Positions 47,522 through 60,800 of a stretch of DNA of 64,000 nt are shown piece by piece; position 1 is the first letter of the stretch, and the number at the start of each line of letters is the position of its first letter. Source of the DNA: Tamarix chinensis (Eukaryota > Streptophyta > Magnoliopsida > Caryophyllales > Tamaricaceae); assembly GCA_030549775.1 (NCBI GenBank), contig CM060181.1:59517701-59581700 (forward strand), read 5' to 3'. A program made the position numbers and the translations under genes. Under the pieces are notes generated by a model that was not told where the DNA came from, did not search any database, and saw only the letters and a list, made by a program, of their open reading frames with translations.

Positions 47522-48599
47522 GTATGTTTGTATGTGCTTCCTATGACATGAGCATGATATGTATATATATGTATGATGCTTATGATGTGATATGATATGG
47601 CCCTCTAGGACATGCATGTTAGGACAACTCATAATATGAATTGGGAATATAAGGATAACAAGAAAGAAATGGGAAGTGAGTTCACTAAGGGGGGATATGA
47701 GGTTGAACTAAGTACCTCATGATCCATGAGAGAAAATTTAAGAGGAAGGAATGACCAAAATAAATGAGAGATGGGAACCATGCATGGGAGTCTTAAAATT
47801 TGCATGGGGACTTGGGGTGTTTGCATGGGATGGCTAAATCTTGCATGGGGGTGAATCTTACGTGAGAAAAGTTGATTTAGGGTATAAATAAGAGAACGGG
47901 AGAGTTGTGGAGTGATTAGAGACTTGGGATGAAAAATAGTACGTAGATTGGTGCAAGAGTGATAAGGGACCCGATTAGGGTTTTGGGAGAAAGTGGAAAT
48001 TTGGGAAGTACAAAGGTAAGAATGATTAAGGAAGGGTGGAGTATGGGTTAAGAGTGAGAATTCATTTATATAAAAGATGAGTATGGGTTTTCCATGTGAA
48101 AGAAGAGACTTTGGGATGAAAAGAGAGAGGTTAATTGTGGAAGAAGTAAGGTACTAGGGTTTGATGTGGCCAACTAGGGTTTTGCCGGTCACATGCGAAG
48201 TCGAGAGGTAAAGTGATACGCCTTGGGGTTTGACCTAATAAGGATGAGATGTGGGGCGAGGAACAAGTAATGGTAGAGTAAGTGAGAAGAAGTTGGGCCA
48301 CATAGGTCCAATTAGGGTTTCCAAGGGGAAAACCCTAGAGGGTGAGAATAGGCGGGGTCATTTTCATAGGGTGTTGGGCTTAACCTACACTCTCAGAAGT
48401 TGGTCTTTCATTATGTGTGAGTGTAAGGGGGAATGGATGTCGGGGCATGATAAGGGGTGCAGGAGTCTCAAAATATGGGACGGGCCCTCTTGAGAGAAAA
48501 GAAGTAGAACATCGATGACATGCATGACAAGGGTGGAATTTTATCTAATAAGATACGGATAAGATACTAATCACTTAAAGTGGAAGATTGTTGAGCCGA

Positions 48600-48905
48600 G
48601 CCCAGACCGGTCCACCGGCGAATAATAGTGGTCAGGAGCGTTTTGCCCCGCATGATTTCCGGTCCACCAGCTATAATAGTGGGGGATTTCCTGCTCAACA
48701 AACCAAAGTAAATAAACTAAGCCACGGGAAATACACTAAGTACTTACAGCGAAACACCATGTGAGTCGGGGCCAAACCAGTCCACCGGCAAATAATAGTG
48801 GCCATGAGTGTTCTGCCCTGGAGACCGGTCCACCGGTGAATAATAGTGGTCAGGAGCGTTCTTCCCTGATTGTATGTTTTCCGGTCCACTGGCTATAATA
48901 GTTGG
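48600..48905 (+). repeat. ~50-bp tandem units with inverted repeat (L1 copy 3, five units)
   Basis: CCACCGGCGAATAATAGTGG-type units near 48610, 48662, 48781, 48829 and 48884. They are split into two groups by a ~100-bp spacer as in copy 1, with 'tcaggagcgtt.tgccc' between units. Confidence 0.85.
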
Positions 48906-49089
48906 GCGCCCGCACTCACATGGACTAGTAAAAGAGTATGTGTGGAATGAACGAACTATTAAGCAGAATAAAGAATAAGTCACCGAGAAAGTAACCAGGC
49001 CTTATCATGTGTGTTATTGTATGTTGCCTATATGCTTATCCTTGTGTCATGTGTTCTATGTGTTGGCCTTAGCACGTCTGTTACCTTAC

Positions 49090-49145
49090 TCAGTACGTAG
49101 CATACTAATCACCCGTTTCATGGGTGCTGCTCATTCCCACGAACA
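49090..49145 (+). other. Two adjacent hairpins near the 3' end of L1 copy 3
   Basis: TCAGTACGTAGCATACTAA (49090-49108) followed by TGCTCA (49128-49133) and CGAACA (49140-49145). Same arrangement as in copies 1 and 2, with slightly decayed pairing in both. Confidence 0.55.
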
Positions 49146-50960
49146 GAAGTCCCCTCTGAACTTGTACAGGTAGGAGATGATGTCTTCGATGCCTATGATA
49201 CCTACGAGACATCGGGTGGGGCAGAGTGTTGAGCCTAACCTGACCTGGGGATCGAGAGCGATTCAGCCGGACTCTATTGCTGTCATCGGATTTCGTATTT
49301 CCATATTTAGCTGTATTTTGTACTATGATTCATGTTTTGAAAATCGTACTCTTGAGTTGTAATCCTAAATCGTATTCTAACTTCTGTTTGAATAATTTTT
49401 CGTTAATGGTTCATGTTAAATGCCAACCCATGTTTTGATGTTTCACACTTAATGTTGATCGGATTTAGCCTTAGCACTTAGTACTGGAATGGTAGGAGTG
49501 AACCAGTCTGGTACTAAGTGTGGCTATAACGCCCCCGAGTTTACTGTTTTATCTTTCGCTTTCGCTAAACCTTTTTGATTTAAACAAAATTTTTTAGTAG
49601 TAAATTTGGGGGTGTTACAGTTGGCCTAACCCATACACTATTCTATACACTAGTCCATTAGTCTAGCTAAGTAATCCAATGGGTTCAAGCCGAGACCAAA
49701 CCATTTAATACCATAGGCAAACCAATCGATGGGTTGGTCTAACCATTTGACCATTCTAGAGACCAATCAATTAGTTTAACTAAATTGGTCTATTGATCTA
49801 TGAAAAAGAACTTTCAAATGTAATTCCATACACAAATTTAGTCCTCCAACATCAACAATATTTCATGCATGTCATTGGACACTTGAAAAACTAAGATTAA
49901 TCATGTTTAAACACTTAATCATGCTTCATTTCTGATTAATCATCAAGATACATGAAAAACTCACATTTTTACCAAAATAACAAAACTCAAGGCATAATTT
50001 ACAACAATCACTATTACTATTATACATGTTCGCATACAAAAAAAAAACAAAAATTCTAAAGCCCACACCAATCCACATGTTTATTCACTCCACACCATAA
50101 GGCAAAAATGATTTAACATAAATGAAGTTTTAGCAAAAACTATACAAAGTAGGGAAAACCCTTACCTTAAAAATTCCAACCCTTTAACTCCTTAAAAGAA
50201 GAGACTAAAACTCTAATAAAACTTCCATAAAATCTTATAACATAGAAAAAAAAACAAGAGGTTAGGAAAACCTTTTTATAAATGAGAAAACTAAGGGAAT
50301 GATTCAGTGGTGGAGAGAAAGCAAGGAGAGGTATATAAGTTTAGAAGTAGAGAGCTAGAAGAGAAAATAAAAAAGTGGAGAAGGAAGATAAAAGAAAGTA
50401 AGGTCTCAATGGCGGAGAGAAAGCAAGGAAAAATAGTGTTGTGGCTCAATAATAAGGTAGAGATCTAAGGGGGAATATAGGGCAATGGGTTATACAGCTA
50501 AAAACCTTAACCCTCTCGGTCAAATTTTGATAGATCTAGGTGAATCTTAGAATAAACAAAGTTCCAAGGCAATGCAACACATAAATTCGGAAATACAAGA
50601 AGGGAAATGGACAAAAAGAAGGAAAAGGAACATGCGCATAGGATTTATTAAAATTAAATAGGCCAAAATTATTCTAATTGATATGCATAAAAGAGAGATA
50701 ATTAGGGGAAGAAGAAGATAATGGTGAGGTCATCAATCACTTTTTGATAAATTTAGTCCCCTAAACCAATCCAAGGTGGGAAAACTTATATTAATGGTAA
50801 CAAACCATTAAATATGATTTAGAAAATGTTTTGGAGTGTGATTACCAAGATTGAAGATCATTGAAATAAATTCTCATCCAAAATTGAATTAAAAATTTTT
50901 TCAAGTTAGGTAAATTAGTTAATTAGTCAAATATCATTAAGTAAGATTGTATATGATATA

Positions 50961-51535
50961 TAATACCTTCTTATTTAGAACATGTGTATTTTTTGTATCC
51001 AATTCTTCAAAATAGATTCCTCTAATGGGCCCAATGACTTCACTAGCTTTCCCTTAAATTGTAGAACAACTTTTATGATTTTTAAGGCATGCTTCTACAT
51101 CCACACTTCTCTAATGTCTGATGCAATGGTAACATACCCCGATTTTAGTTTTATCACTTCTACATTGTAATAAAAAAAATAGCCAATAAAACTAGGGATT
51201 TTGTGTGTATTGATTAAAAAATAAAATAACACCATAATCCTTACCTGTATAATTAAGGGGGGAAAGTAAGCCAAAAACAAACAACCTAATATTGAACCCT
51301 CAACCAATATCAATACATCTGACAAAAAGGGCATTAAAGTACTGATCCAATGATGAACAAACATGCATAAGATGACACACATAGGCAAAAAAAAACTAAA
51401 CACACAACAATGATTGTTATGGTTGTGCATCCAAAGAAAACCTTGGACATTAGGGAGACCCAGAACCACAAAATAAAACACAAGAAATAATAAGTATGAA
51501 TCCTTTAGTTCAAATTTCATAACCAACGGCAAAAC
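50961..51535. other. LTR fragments, no gene
   Basis: An L2-like 3' landmark ('gtctgatgcaatggtaacatacccc') lies near 51115. The 145-aa minus-strand open frame at 51095-51532 is hydrophobic with no recognisable domain; it spans this repeat junction and is most likely chance. Confidence 0.4.
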
Positions 51536-51590
51536 TATAATACCCTATTATTATAGGTATCTATTTATTAAAATTATTTAGGGTTGGATG

Positions 51591-51640
<50 letters not shown>

Positions 51641-54600
51641 GGGTTAATATATTATAATTTAAATAATAATGATGATGATAATAATACATAATACATAAAG
51701 TAGAATTTTTGGTATTTAATAAATTTTTTAATTTAATTATTATTATTTATGTACTTATTTATTAATTTATTAATTTTAGCCTCTAATCCTTTTATTATTA
51801 TTTTCTCTAAACCCAAACCTCTAATCCAACTAACCCCAACCCCCTTAGTTGAAACTAGACTAAGGTCACCCAAACAAACACGTTCCATGTAGAATGCCAT
51901 TCCTTTCCTTTCCTATGTGTTGTTACTTTGCTAAACATGCCATCTGCACTACACTACACTCCAATGCATCACCCTATCATCGGCCATTCTACCTCATCCA
52001 ATTTCCTTTTGTTTCTTTGTGCACTACCCCTGTCTAACCTAGCTCCCCAACCAAATGTGCCCTCGACACCCTTGCATGTTTCATTCCATCACTAATCAAC
52101 CCTACCCAGTTTCTTTCTCCCTTACACTAACATCATCTAATCACACATAACCCATCCACTTGACCACACCAACCTACCCTGCTCAACTTGATTATTTTTC
52201 TTCTCAAGCAACCTAACTCACTTTCCAAGAGTTTCTTCTTATTTCCTTCTCGTATAATAAATAGTATGAGCCTTTTTTTCTTTGTTTTCATCCTTTATGT
52301 GAATTTCCCTTATTTCCTTGTTATTTCTTTCTGTCTCTTTGGTTTTGATTTCCCTGCAACCAACCTCATCTTGTCAAACCTTATATCCTCTCCTCAAATT
52401 TTCTCCCTATGCATATTTCACGACTAATTGTGGTACCCCCTCCACCTAATCTTCTTACCCAACATACATCATCATCATTTGAGAGTCGCAAGCCTTTTAG
52501 GCTTCCAACCCCTCTTCATCAAAACATACCTCCACCATCAAGGATTCCTCACTTGAGCATTAGTGGCCAACAACCCTAGCACTACCACATTCAAGCTCCA
52601 TCACAACCCAACCAGGCCCCCATCTCATTGAGAAATTCCCACCGTGGCATCCAACTACAACCTTACACCTCTCTCACAAAGAATGTTGGCCCAACACAAC
52701 TGCCAACCTTCAAATCACCATTATCATCCCTCATTTTTTCTTACCAAACACCACTAACTAGACCATTCTCCCTTAGCTTTACTAGCAATCACCACCTCTA
52801 CCAAGTAACACCCCCACTATTGGGTCTCCTTTTATGAGCACAAATTATATATCTAGTTAGCCATCATCTTTTTTGAGCCTCCTAGGGCCCATCTAACCAC
52901 AACTCCCATCCCTTGAATGAGTTGGATGTGAGCCTTGGTTAACCTCCCCTAATTGAGTTTATGCTTATGTGTCATGCATCCACAACCTTTAACTTTAATT
53001 GCTTTGGTTGTTATTCCTTATTTAGTTCTTTTTAATTTTAATATTTATCTTATGGTGTGGATGTTAATATATATGTATGTATGTATTATCAAGTGTGGTT
53101 TAAATAGGTAACTCTTGAGATGGCCTTAGATGAGGCATTTTTGTGTAACTTAAAAAAAATAGCTACTCCATAAATGGTAGGCATTAAGTGTAAATATGAT
53201 AGGTTTATTTTTAAAATAAAATCGTGCTAGGCTAATATTACAGAAATTTGTGTTTTTGCCATAAAATGGAAGCATGCAATATTACGTTTCTATATGTAAT
53301 TTTATGATTCATAAAATAATGTATGCTCGCATATTATAATTTTAATTATCATATATGTGTTGGTAGTATTTAAAATATGAATATATATGCATGTGCTAAT
53401 ATATAAATTATTGTTAGAAATATTATTTATGTCTAGGGTTAGGGTTTGGATCATTAATTTTACCTTGCCATATCCTTGACATTATAATAAGTTTAATACA
53501 TTCGATTTACATTTTAGATAGATTTTGATGTGTAATAGGTTGGCTCATGAGCATAACTAAAATTAGTTTTAGATGATTATTTACTGTATGTTCTAGTGGT
53601 CTAAAGGTAAGTTTTAGTGTACCATGATTCATGTCTAAAATTATTTTATGGGATTAGAGTGAAAAATTATAATATTTTAGAAATTTATGGTAGGGTTTCA
53701 TATGTTTATTATGTTATGTTCATGTTTAGGGGTAATGTTATCTTTTTGTCATTTCATGGAATTTACTTTTATGGTAAATTATTTTTAATAATTAAATGTT
53801 AGCATTTTCATGACAAGTATCCTTTAAAATTAAATATGGTGATAAATTAGATACAAAGGTGGTAACTAGTTTTTTTATAAGAAATTTTGGTCATTTTGAA
53901 TAAAATATTCATCAAATTGAATAATTGAGATAAGTTGACCTTAAATGATTGTTATCTTGGCCTTAGTATTCACTTCAACTTATTTTGATCTATTAGCCTT
54001 CGGATTGACTTAAATAATTAAAAATAAAAGAAAATGGTTATAGAATGGGAAATTTTGTGTAATATTTGATAATTTTGATCACGTTATAAAATATTAATAT
54101 TTAAATTGGAAGACCTCGAGTTTGGAAATGGTAACTTCTTGGATCTAACGATGAGGTTTAACCCTCATTTTGATTTGTTTCGTTGGTGTGATGCAATGTC
54201 CCAACAAAGCTCTGTATCTACTCTAATTAGTTCTCTGGATTTTATGGGGGTATCGATACTTAAGCGTTATGTGACCTAAAAGGTACAAAAGTACTATGTT
54301 TCTTGTGTGCGCTAGTATGACTAGGTGTACATTAGTATCCCTGGGGCCTAAGGCACAAGGCTATAGTATGACCTTCATGCACTAATATGGCTGGTTGTAT
54401 GTTAGTGTCCCTAGGTTAATATTATTTCCCCTAGAGTAAACTAAATTATAATAAAGTCACCTTGGTTGATGGTACTTGAAAATGTTATGGTATGGTTGGT
54501 CGATAGAGCCCTAGTGTTCTATCCTATTGGTTATAAATTTATGATATGAATGTGACATCGTTGAGTGTGTTGGTAAGCTAAGCTTGAGATATTAGTGACA

Positions 54601-55209
54601 TATTTGTCATAATAGATTTATTCTATATTATTTTATCATGTATTCTTGCATTTCAAGTATGTATTCGATTGTTATATGTTTACAAGAAATGTGGTCATGC
54701 TACCTCTTTGGAGGCATTGTGATTTATTCAATACGATAAATTCTTAATGACATTATCACTTTTTTATATGAGTACATCTGTTACAATAATGGTTGAAGGA
54801 TTTTGAGAAACATCATCTTGAGGGTTAGGAGGGATAAGGGAGTGAGGGTCCCTGCTTATGTAAAATTTTATTATTGTAATATGTTTTTAGAAGGGATGAG
54901 TGTAAAGACAAATCGATGTTGCACCATTGTGCGCTATTTTATGGTCAATTTTTCTTTAGACTTCTATGTCCTTAATGTATATTGGATATCAATATTATAT
55001 GGAGGATGTGTTATCTATAAATATTTATTTATGTTATTATCATGTTTTCCAGTTGTTTTGTCTTTGATTTTGACTTTTTTTTAGCCTGAGCACTTGTTAC
55101 AAGGAAGGTTAAAAAACCAAAATTATACTAAGTGTAGCGGTAACACCCATAATTTTATAATTAATTCTTCCACAAAATGAATTTTTTTAGTAAATTTGGG
55201 GGTGTTACA
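51536..55209 (+). mobile_element. L1-related LTR, shorter variant (~3.7 kb)
   Basis: Starts TATAATACCC (a changed TGTAATACCC) and ends AAATTTGGGGGTGTTACA. Flanks AAAAC and AAAAT suggest a 5-bp duplication with one change. It has a (TTA)n near 51594, a TATA-like TATAATAAATA at 52253-52263, a pyrimidine-rich leader, 'ctagtatg.ctaggtgta.attagt.tccct' tandem units near 54310-54420, and the 'aagtgtagcggtaacaccc' 3' landmark at about 55130. No domains. Confidence 0.6.
51594..51638. repeat. (TTA)n microsatellite
   Basis: About 15 uninterrupted TTA units near the 5' end of the L1-related LTR. Confidence 0.95.
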
Positions 55210-55889
55210 AAAATAATCAAAATTTGAGTAATGTACCATAGATTATTATAGATCTATATATGTATGAAGTTAAGGCACATAAATTCAGTGATAGATCAAA
55301 GACGAATAGGAAACAAATCACACTCAATTAATTGAAACCAAATTGAAATAAACAACCCTAAATTAGGATTCCTACCCTTGGAATTAAAGAGAGTACACAA
55401 CTCATCAAAGAGAGACCATGGGAACAAGATATGATAGATGGTGGCTTATTGCTTCACCAAAAATGATCCATAGATGCTTCAATCCAAAAATGATTAGATA
55501 TGAGCATAAGGTTAAAAAAATCAGAACTTTAACACATACATGTTCCCAAACCATAAAGTAACATAAACAATATATTTAGGGTACACCTAATTGAAACTTT
55601 TGCTAAGCACTGCGTTGAATAGGGTACCCTACTCTTTATAGTTTTAGAGATTAGGAGAAGCAATAACAACAGTAGCAACAGCAGCAACAGCAATAGCAGT
55701 ACCGGTAGGAGCAGTAGTAGTAATAATAGTAGCAGTAGCAGAGTAGTAGTAGTAGTAGCAGCAGCAGCAGTAGCGGTAGCAGTAGCAGCAGTAGTAGTAG
55801 AGGCAATAGTAGTAGTAGCAGATGTAGTAGTAGAGTGAGAGAGGAATGAGAATGAGGAAGATAAATTTTTTGTATGGGTTTTGATGATA
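55210..55889. other. Unassigned DNA with an AGT/AGC triplet tract
   Basis: Carries interspersed AGT, AGC, AAC and GGT triplets at about 55660-55835, preceded by 'ctctttatagttttagag'. No coding domain. The tract may be a minus-strand LTR triplet zone, but no end signals are clear. Confidence 0.5.
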
Positions 55890-57350
55890 GTTTTTGTATT
55901 ACCCCATTTTTAGATCGCTTTATGTGTGCTATTTCTTGTGTTTAGTTGTGATTTAGCTATGTTTGACTATGATTTGGATGCATTTTGAGTTGGTTTTCAA
56001 AAGGTTTTATAAATAATTTAGATTTTATAAACTTAATTTCCCTTTAGAAACAAGTTAACTGGTTTAAGGACATACTTTCCTACTAGTTTATGCAATCACT
56101 AAATTTTGAAAACCTAAAGAACTAACCCTCTACTCCACTGATCATACCAGTTGACTAGTTATGACAAACTAGCCAACTAGTTTGTTAACATTGTTGGGTT
56201 TTTAGGCTCAAATGATTTTTATTCTCATTCTAATGGCTAAGTACCTTTAAGATTTCTTCGGAAACTCATTCATAAATCATTTTAGAGGAATTTTTGTTAT
56301 TATTAGACCTTGGTTAAGGCATTTGATTAGATTTGGGAGACTACATTTTGGGAAAAAAAATAGATGACCTAATCACCATTGTCCTCTTATCCCTCTTTTC
56401 CTCTCTCTTTTATGTGGTTTTGAATGACGTGATTTATGCACAAATGATCTTTTGCATCTCCCCTTATGTCAATCCCTTCCCCTTTATCTCTTTGTGATTC
56501 TGCTTTATTGCTTGATCTAGTTGACATACCCCAAAACCTTCCCTCCTCATCATTTCTATGTAGGGGCAAATTCAACTCTACTCACCTATGAAATCCTCCC
56601 CAAGCCGGTCTATATTAGAGTTGGGTAGTAGGTTTCTAATTATATATCCTATATCCTTTATTTCACACCAAATTCCATCTTGATGTTAAGTAAAATCTAT
56701 CTTTTCCCTTACTCTCCCTCAATCACTAAGTCCCATGATTAACCTTGTGCCTGCTCTTCCTTTCTCATTCCCTCTCCACCAAAAACCTTTTTCTCTACTC
56801 TCTCAATTTTAGATCTTCTTTCTTTACTTATAATCATCCTTTTGCCCTCCTTTTGTTTTTCTATTAAGCAAAAGAGAGTTAGATATAAGGGAGGTTGAAG
56901 ATTTGAGCTCTTCATTGATTTTTTAAATTTTAGGAGAAGGTTTATCTTTCTTTAATTTTTCTCTAAATTTAAAGTTTTTGTTTTTGTTTTCATGAGATTT
57001 TAAGAGGTTTTTCTAAAGTTTTATCTTTACATTGTGAAGGTGCTCGAGGAAAACCTAAGGGTTTGGGCGTTCAAGCTTGAGGAAGTATTTTCCTCTATTT
57101 GAATTTTTTTGGATTTACATTTGTTTAAGGTAAATCATGTCTTCCTCATTTTGTGAAAAATGGTATGGATGATTGAATGTTAGTCTTACAATTCTATGAA
57201 AAACATGATTTTATGGATAAATATATGTTTTGAGTATATTATGGTTGAAGATATGAATACAGTTTTGACCTCAGAGGTTAATGAACTTTTGTTTTGATGA
57301 TAACAAACTTATTTATCAACTTAAGTAATATTTTTAAGTGTGTATGTGTA
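55890..57350 (+). repeat. Plus-strand L2, 5' half
   Basis: Begins TGTATTACCCCATTTTTAG and carries 'ttgtgtttagttgtgatttagctatgttt', as at other L2 starts. CCAGTTGACTAGT-type motifs lie at 56040-56200 and a pyrimidine-rich leader at about 56380-56860. It is cut at about 57350, where a minus-strand L2 begins. Confidence 0.6.
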
Positions 57351-59006
57351 TTTGTAATGCCCCCATTTTTACTACCAAAATTTCTTCATTTTGTTAAGCA
57401 TTTATGAAAGTGAAAATACAAAATTAATCTTAACTAATAGTGAGGTGTTACTACTACACCTAACATTGGATAGACATCTCACTGTCTATCCCATGCTAGA
57501 TATACGTCTAAGTATCCAGCCAACAAAAATATAATAAATAGAGTGCATGAAAATAGATAATATAAAAGATCATAACTATTAGTGTTTACAAAATAAGATC
57601 ATGTTAGGTCCAAATGATTCAAAATACATAAGAAAAAAAAGGGGTGTGTTGAGAATAGGACAACAATAAAAATCTAGGATTCCCATAAATCAACAAAAGA
57701 ATACCACTGAAAGTTCATTCTTGGTAGCCCCAAGACTAGACACATAAGTAGGTTGACTAATAGCTACCCTCAAATATCTATGTAGGGTCTTCTACTCTTG
57801 TGATTGAGTAGGTGACCGAAAAAATATCAATATGCTATGTACTGAGTAAGCTAAATTACCATAACAATGGAAGCTTATGATGCACGTAATCCCGTGGAAA
57901 GACATATAAGTCTTATTCATGCTCATGCTTATGTAGTAACATACCAATGCACATACTCCACTATCATGGAATTCTCATAGTGGTAACTAATTATCCATAT
58001 GGCAGATCATGCTCAACTATAGTCATAGGATTCATGGAATATCATACATATCACCAAACACATAACTCATCAATAGCAACATAACATCATACCAAGGACA
58101 AATCAAGTGTAAAATATACAAGAAAATTATAAGTTCCATTTTGTTTGACTATTCGTGAGATCTAGATCACAATTTTATGTAATATGTTATCTTAATTATT
58201 CACATTTCACTTTTATTTTTGATTAATGGATTGGATTATACTGTAATACCCCACAATTTTGAGATTTATAAATAGGAAAATTCTTATGTTTAATGGATTT
58301 TTAATGATTTTTAATCTTGATTTTAAAATATATTAGCTTTAATTTAAAATGGAATTGAAAAAGTTTAGAAATTGTAAGTGAAAATGAGTTTTCTTGGCAT
58401 AATAGTTAACTAATTAAATGAATTGATTGATCGGTCTATTGTTTTTAGTGTGGACTTTAGTTTGATAGAACCAGCCAACTAGGTTAGGAAATCAATTGAT
58501 TGTTTTGGGGAATTGATCGACCGATTTGTCAAGTTGAGTGATTTTTAAAGTTTATTTTTTGGAAAAAATCTTTTAACAAATTAGAATTTTGGTAATCCAC
58601 CTCCAAATTATTTTTTGAGAAATCTTTAACCATTTTTAATATTTATCCCAGCTTTTCTTTACCTCAAGTGGATTCAAATGCCTGATTTTGGGAGAAAAGG
58701 GGAAGATGACCTTATTCCTCCATCTTATCTTCTCTATACAGCTCTGGAATGGATAATCCTTTTCAAATTGTCTCTACAAGACTGAGATATTTACTTACCA
58801 CACTAATGTTTCTATTTCCCTTCTTGTGTTTGATCTTTCTCTAAAAAATCTGGACTTAAATTCTTCAAAAAGGACCATTGGATCTCTAGGAAGAAATTCA
58901 ACCCTATTCTTGATAAATCCACCTCAAGTAATCCAATAATGAAACTTAAAATTAGGGTTTTGATCTATTTAACCTATGCCCTCCATTCCTTAACTGATTC
59001 TTTAGT

Positions 59007-59014
59007 TATAAATA
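59007..59014 (+). promoter_or_regulatory. TATA box of the complete L2
   Basis: TATAAATA in AGTTATAAATAGCCC, about 765 bp from the LTR start and followed by a pyrimidine-rich leader. A minus-strand TATAAATA at 63195-63202 plays the same part in L2 #5. Confidence 0.6.
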
Positions 59015-59714
59015 GCCCTATCCTCTTTCCCCTTTACCTCTTTTCAGCCACTAAGACATTATGAGTTCTTCTCACACTTGTGCTCCACTCTTCCTTTTTT
59101 TGAACCATCACCTTAATTTTTTTATCTATTAAAATCTATTCTCTAGCTCGCTCTTATTTTATCTTTAAGCATGAAATATTTAAATTTGGGAAAAGTTAAG
59201 TTTTGCTTTTAATTGATTATTTCCTTGGATTCTTTTTAAAGTTGGTAATTTTATATTCTTTTCCCCTAATTTATGTTTATTGATTTATGATATTTGTAAC
59301 AAATTTCTAAGTTTTTTATATCTCATTTTTAAAGTTTTGAGAGCTAGAACCTTCCATCTAAAAGTTTTGTGTTAGTGGTGTAGATTTTACTAATATTTTA
59401 TGAAATTTATTATTGCCTTTGAAATATGGTATGAATGAACATGTAAGATAGTATAGTTTATTAATTTATTCTCATTTCATGATTATATGATAATGTTAGC
59501 ATTTTGGTGACTCATGCTAGAATCATTAGGTATTTTGAGAAAAGTATGAATTTATGAGAAATATGGTGGATTCTCTATATATGAAACATGATTAGTATAT
59601 AAGCATATGTAACTTGTGCTTTCAATAGTAGTGATTCTATTATTGTGATGTGGTTGGATTTTAAATCCTTAATCATGTTTAACATGCCCATAATGTGTTT
59701 TTTGGAAGCAAACT

Positions 59715-59985
59715 AATCAAATGGTTAAGCCAAACCAATTGACTGGTCTCTAGAACAATTGGTTATCTAGCCTAAACAATCGACTAGATTTTCTATGATG
59801 TCTTTATTTGCTTTATATTTAAACCCGTCAACTAGTTGGGCCTAGCCTATCAATTGGTTGTTAGAATAGTCGACTGGTCAGCTCAACCAATCAACTAATT
59901 CTTTATTGGACTTTTAGCACTCTTTGGTTAAACCCATCGTATGGTTTATCACAATCAATCTACTAGTCTTAGAATAGTTGCCTGG
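59715..59985 (+). repeat. Array of degenerate CCAATTGACTGG-like motifs in L2
   Basis: Recurring 'aaccaattgactggtct', 'aacaatcgactag', 'gtcaactagttgggcc', 'gtcgactggtcagc' and similar, about every 20-50 bp. It corresponds to the array at 23965-24310 and, in reverse, to 62225-62515. Confidence 0.7.
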
Positions 59986-60599
59986 TTTGACCAAAAAAGG
60001 GTTATTCTTGTCTCTTTGACCTTGATATCATATGATATGTAATGTCAGGGTACAATATGATGCTTTAATGATGTAAACACAAATTTTGGCATGAAACTGC
60101 CAACCTAATGAATGGATTAAAGGGATTATAGTTCACGGTGTTCTTAATAAGTAACCTTGAAGGATTTTCATAAATAAATAGGAGTGATTATACTATGATG
60201 ATACTATAAAATGTTATAATCTAGATTCTTGGCATAAATGGATTAACTTAATTGATAGATTAAACTTGGCTACGTGCTAATGGAATTTCCATAACATGTT
60301 TTGAATGGTAATACCAAATAAGTTGGAGTAATTATGTGCATGAGTTGTTTTCGTTGTCATGTGGGCCTTAAGTGATAACAAAATTTTTGAAAATAAGATA
60401 CTAATCACTTAAAGTAAAATATGATCGAGTAGTACAAGGGTCTAGATTACCCAATCCTCAAATAGCTACTAGGTGTTAGTCTACCTTTGGACATTTATGG
60501 GTGCCTTTAGGCTTTTCTTCTGGTGAGATCCTAGTAGATCTCAGCGCTTTACCCTCTCTACACACAGATGGTGTACTATTGATGCTAAAGGGTATGCTC

Positions 60600-60800
60600 A
60601 CCTAGGTGGTTTATTTGGCTTTGGCCAAGATTTTATGGCCATTAGTTCTTATTTGGATTCGAATGGGACATTATATCCATTGGTGGTTACTTGGTTTTGG
60701 CAAGATTTTATGTCCCTTAGTGGTTACTTGGCTTTGGCTAGATTTTATATGCATTGGTGGTTACTTGGTTTTAGTTGAACTTTATATCCTCTAGTTTGGT
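60600..60800 (+). repeat. ~55-bp tandem units in L2
   Basis: Four imperfect units around 'ttggtggttacttggctttggc.agattttat', at about 60606, 60660, 60713 and 60755. They lie in the place where L1 has its CCACCGG...GTGG units, though the sequence differs. Confidence 0.8.

Larger units (their letters stand above)
43969..49619 (+). mobile_element. L1 giant LTR-like element, copy 3
   Basis: Begins TGTAATCCCCCAAAATTT and ends AAATTTGGGGGTGTTACA, an extended inverted terminal match. A perfect 5-bp duplication GTTGG lies at 43964-43968 and 49620-49624. The 5,651-bp element has the same internal order as copies 1 and 2, plus about 300 bp more at the 5' end; the copy-2-like start 'taccccaaaaatcctaa' lies internally near 44279. 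No gag/pol motif, PBS or PPT is found. A solo LTR is the simplest reading. Confidence 0.85.
41635..50960 (-). mobile_element. Minus-strand L2 LTR (#3), split by a hAT element and L1 copy 3
   Basis: Host sequence is 41635-42160, 43943-43968 and 49625 to about 50960. The interior at 41640-41870 is the reverse complement of the segment at 60440-60620. CCAATCGATGGGTTGG-type motifs occur at 49680-49800, and a TATATAC-type box lies on the minus strand near 50331-50339. Both insertions have exact target duplications. The right end is not clear. Confidence 0.6.

Noticed and set aside
51095..51532. 145-aa hydrophobic minus-strand frame as a membrane protein gene
   Set aside because: It spans LTR fragments, has no recognisable family motif, and A+T-rich DNA readily encodes hydrophobic residues.
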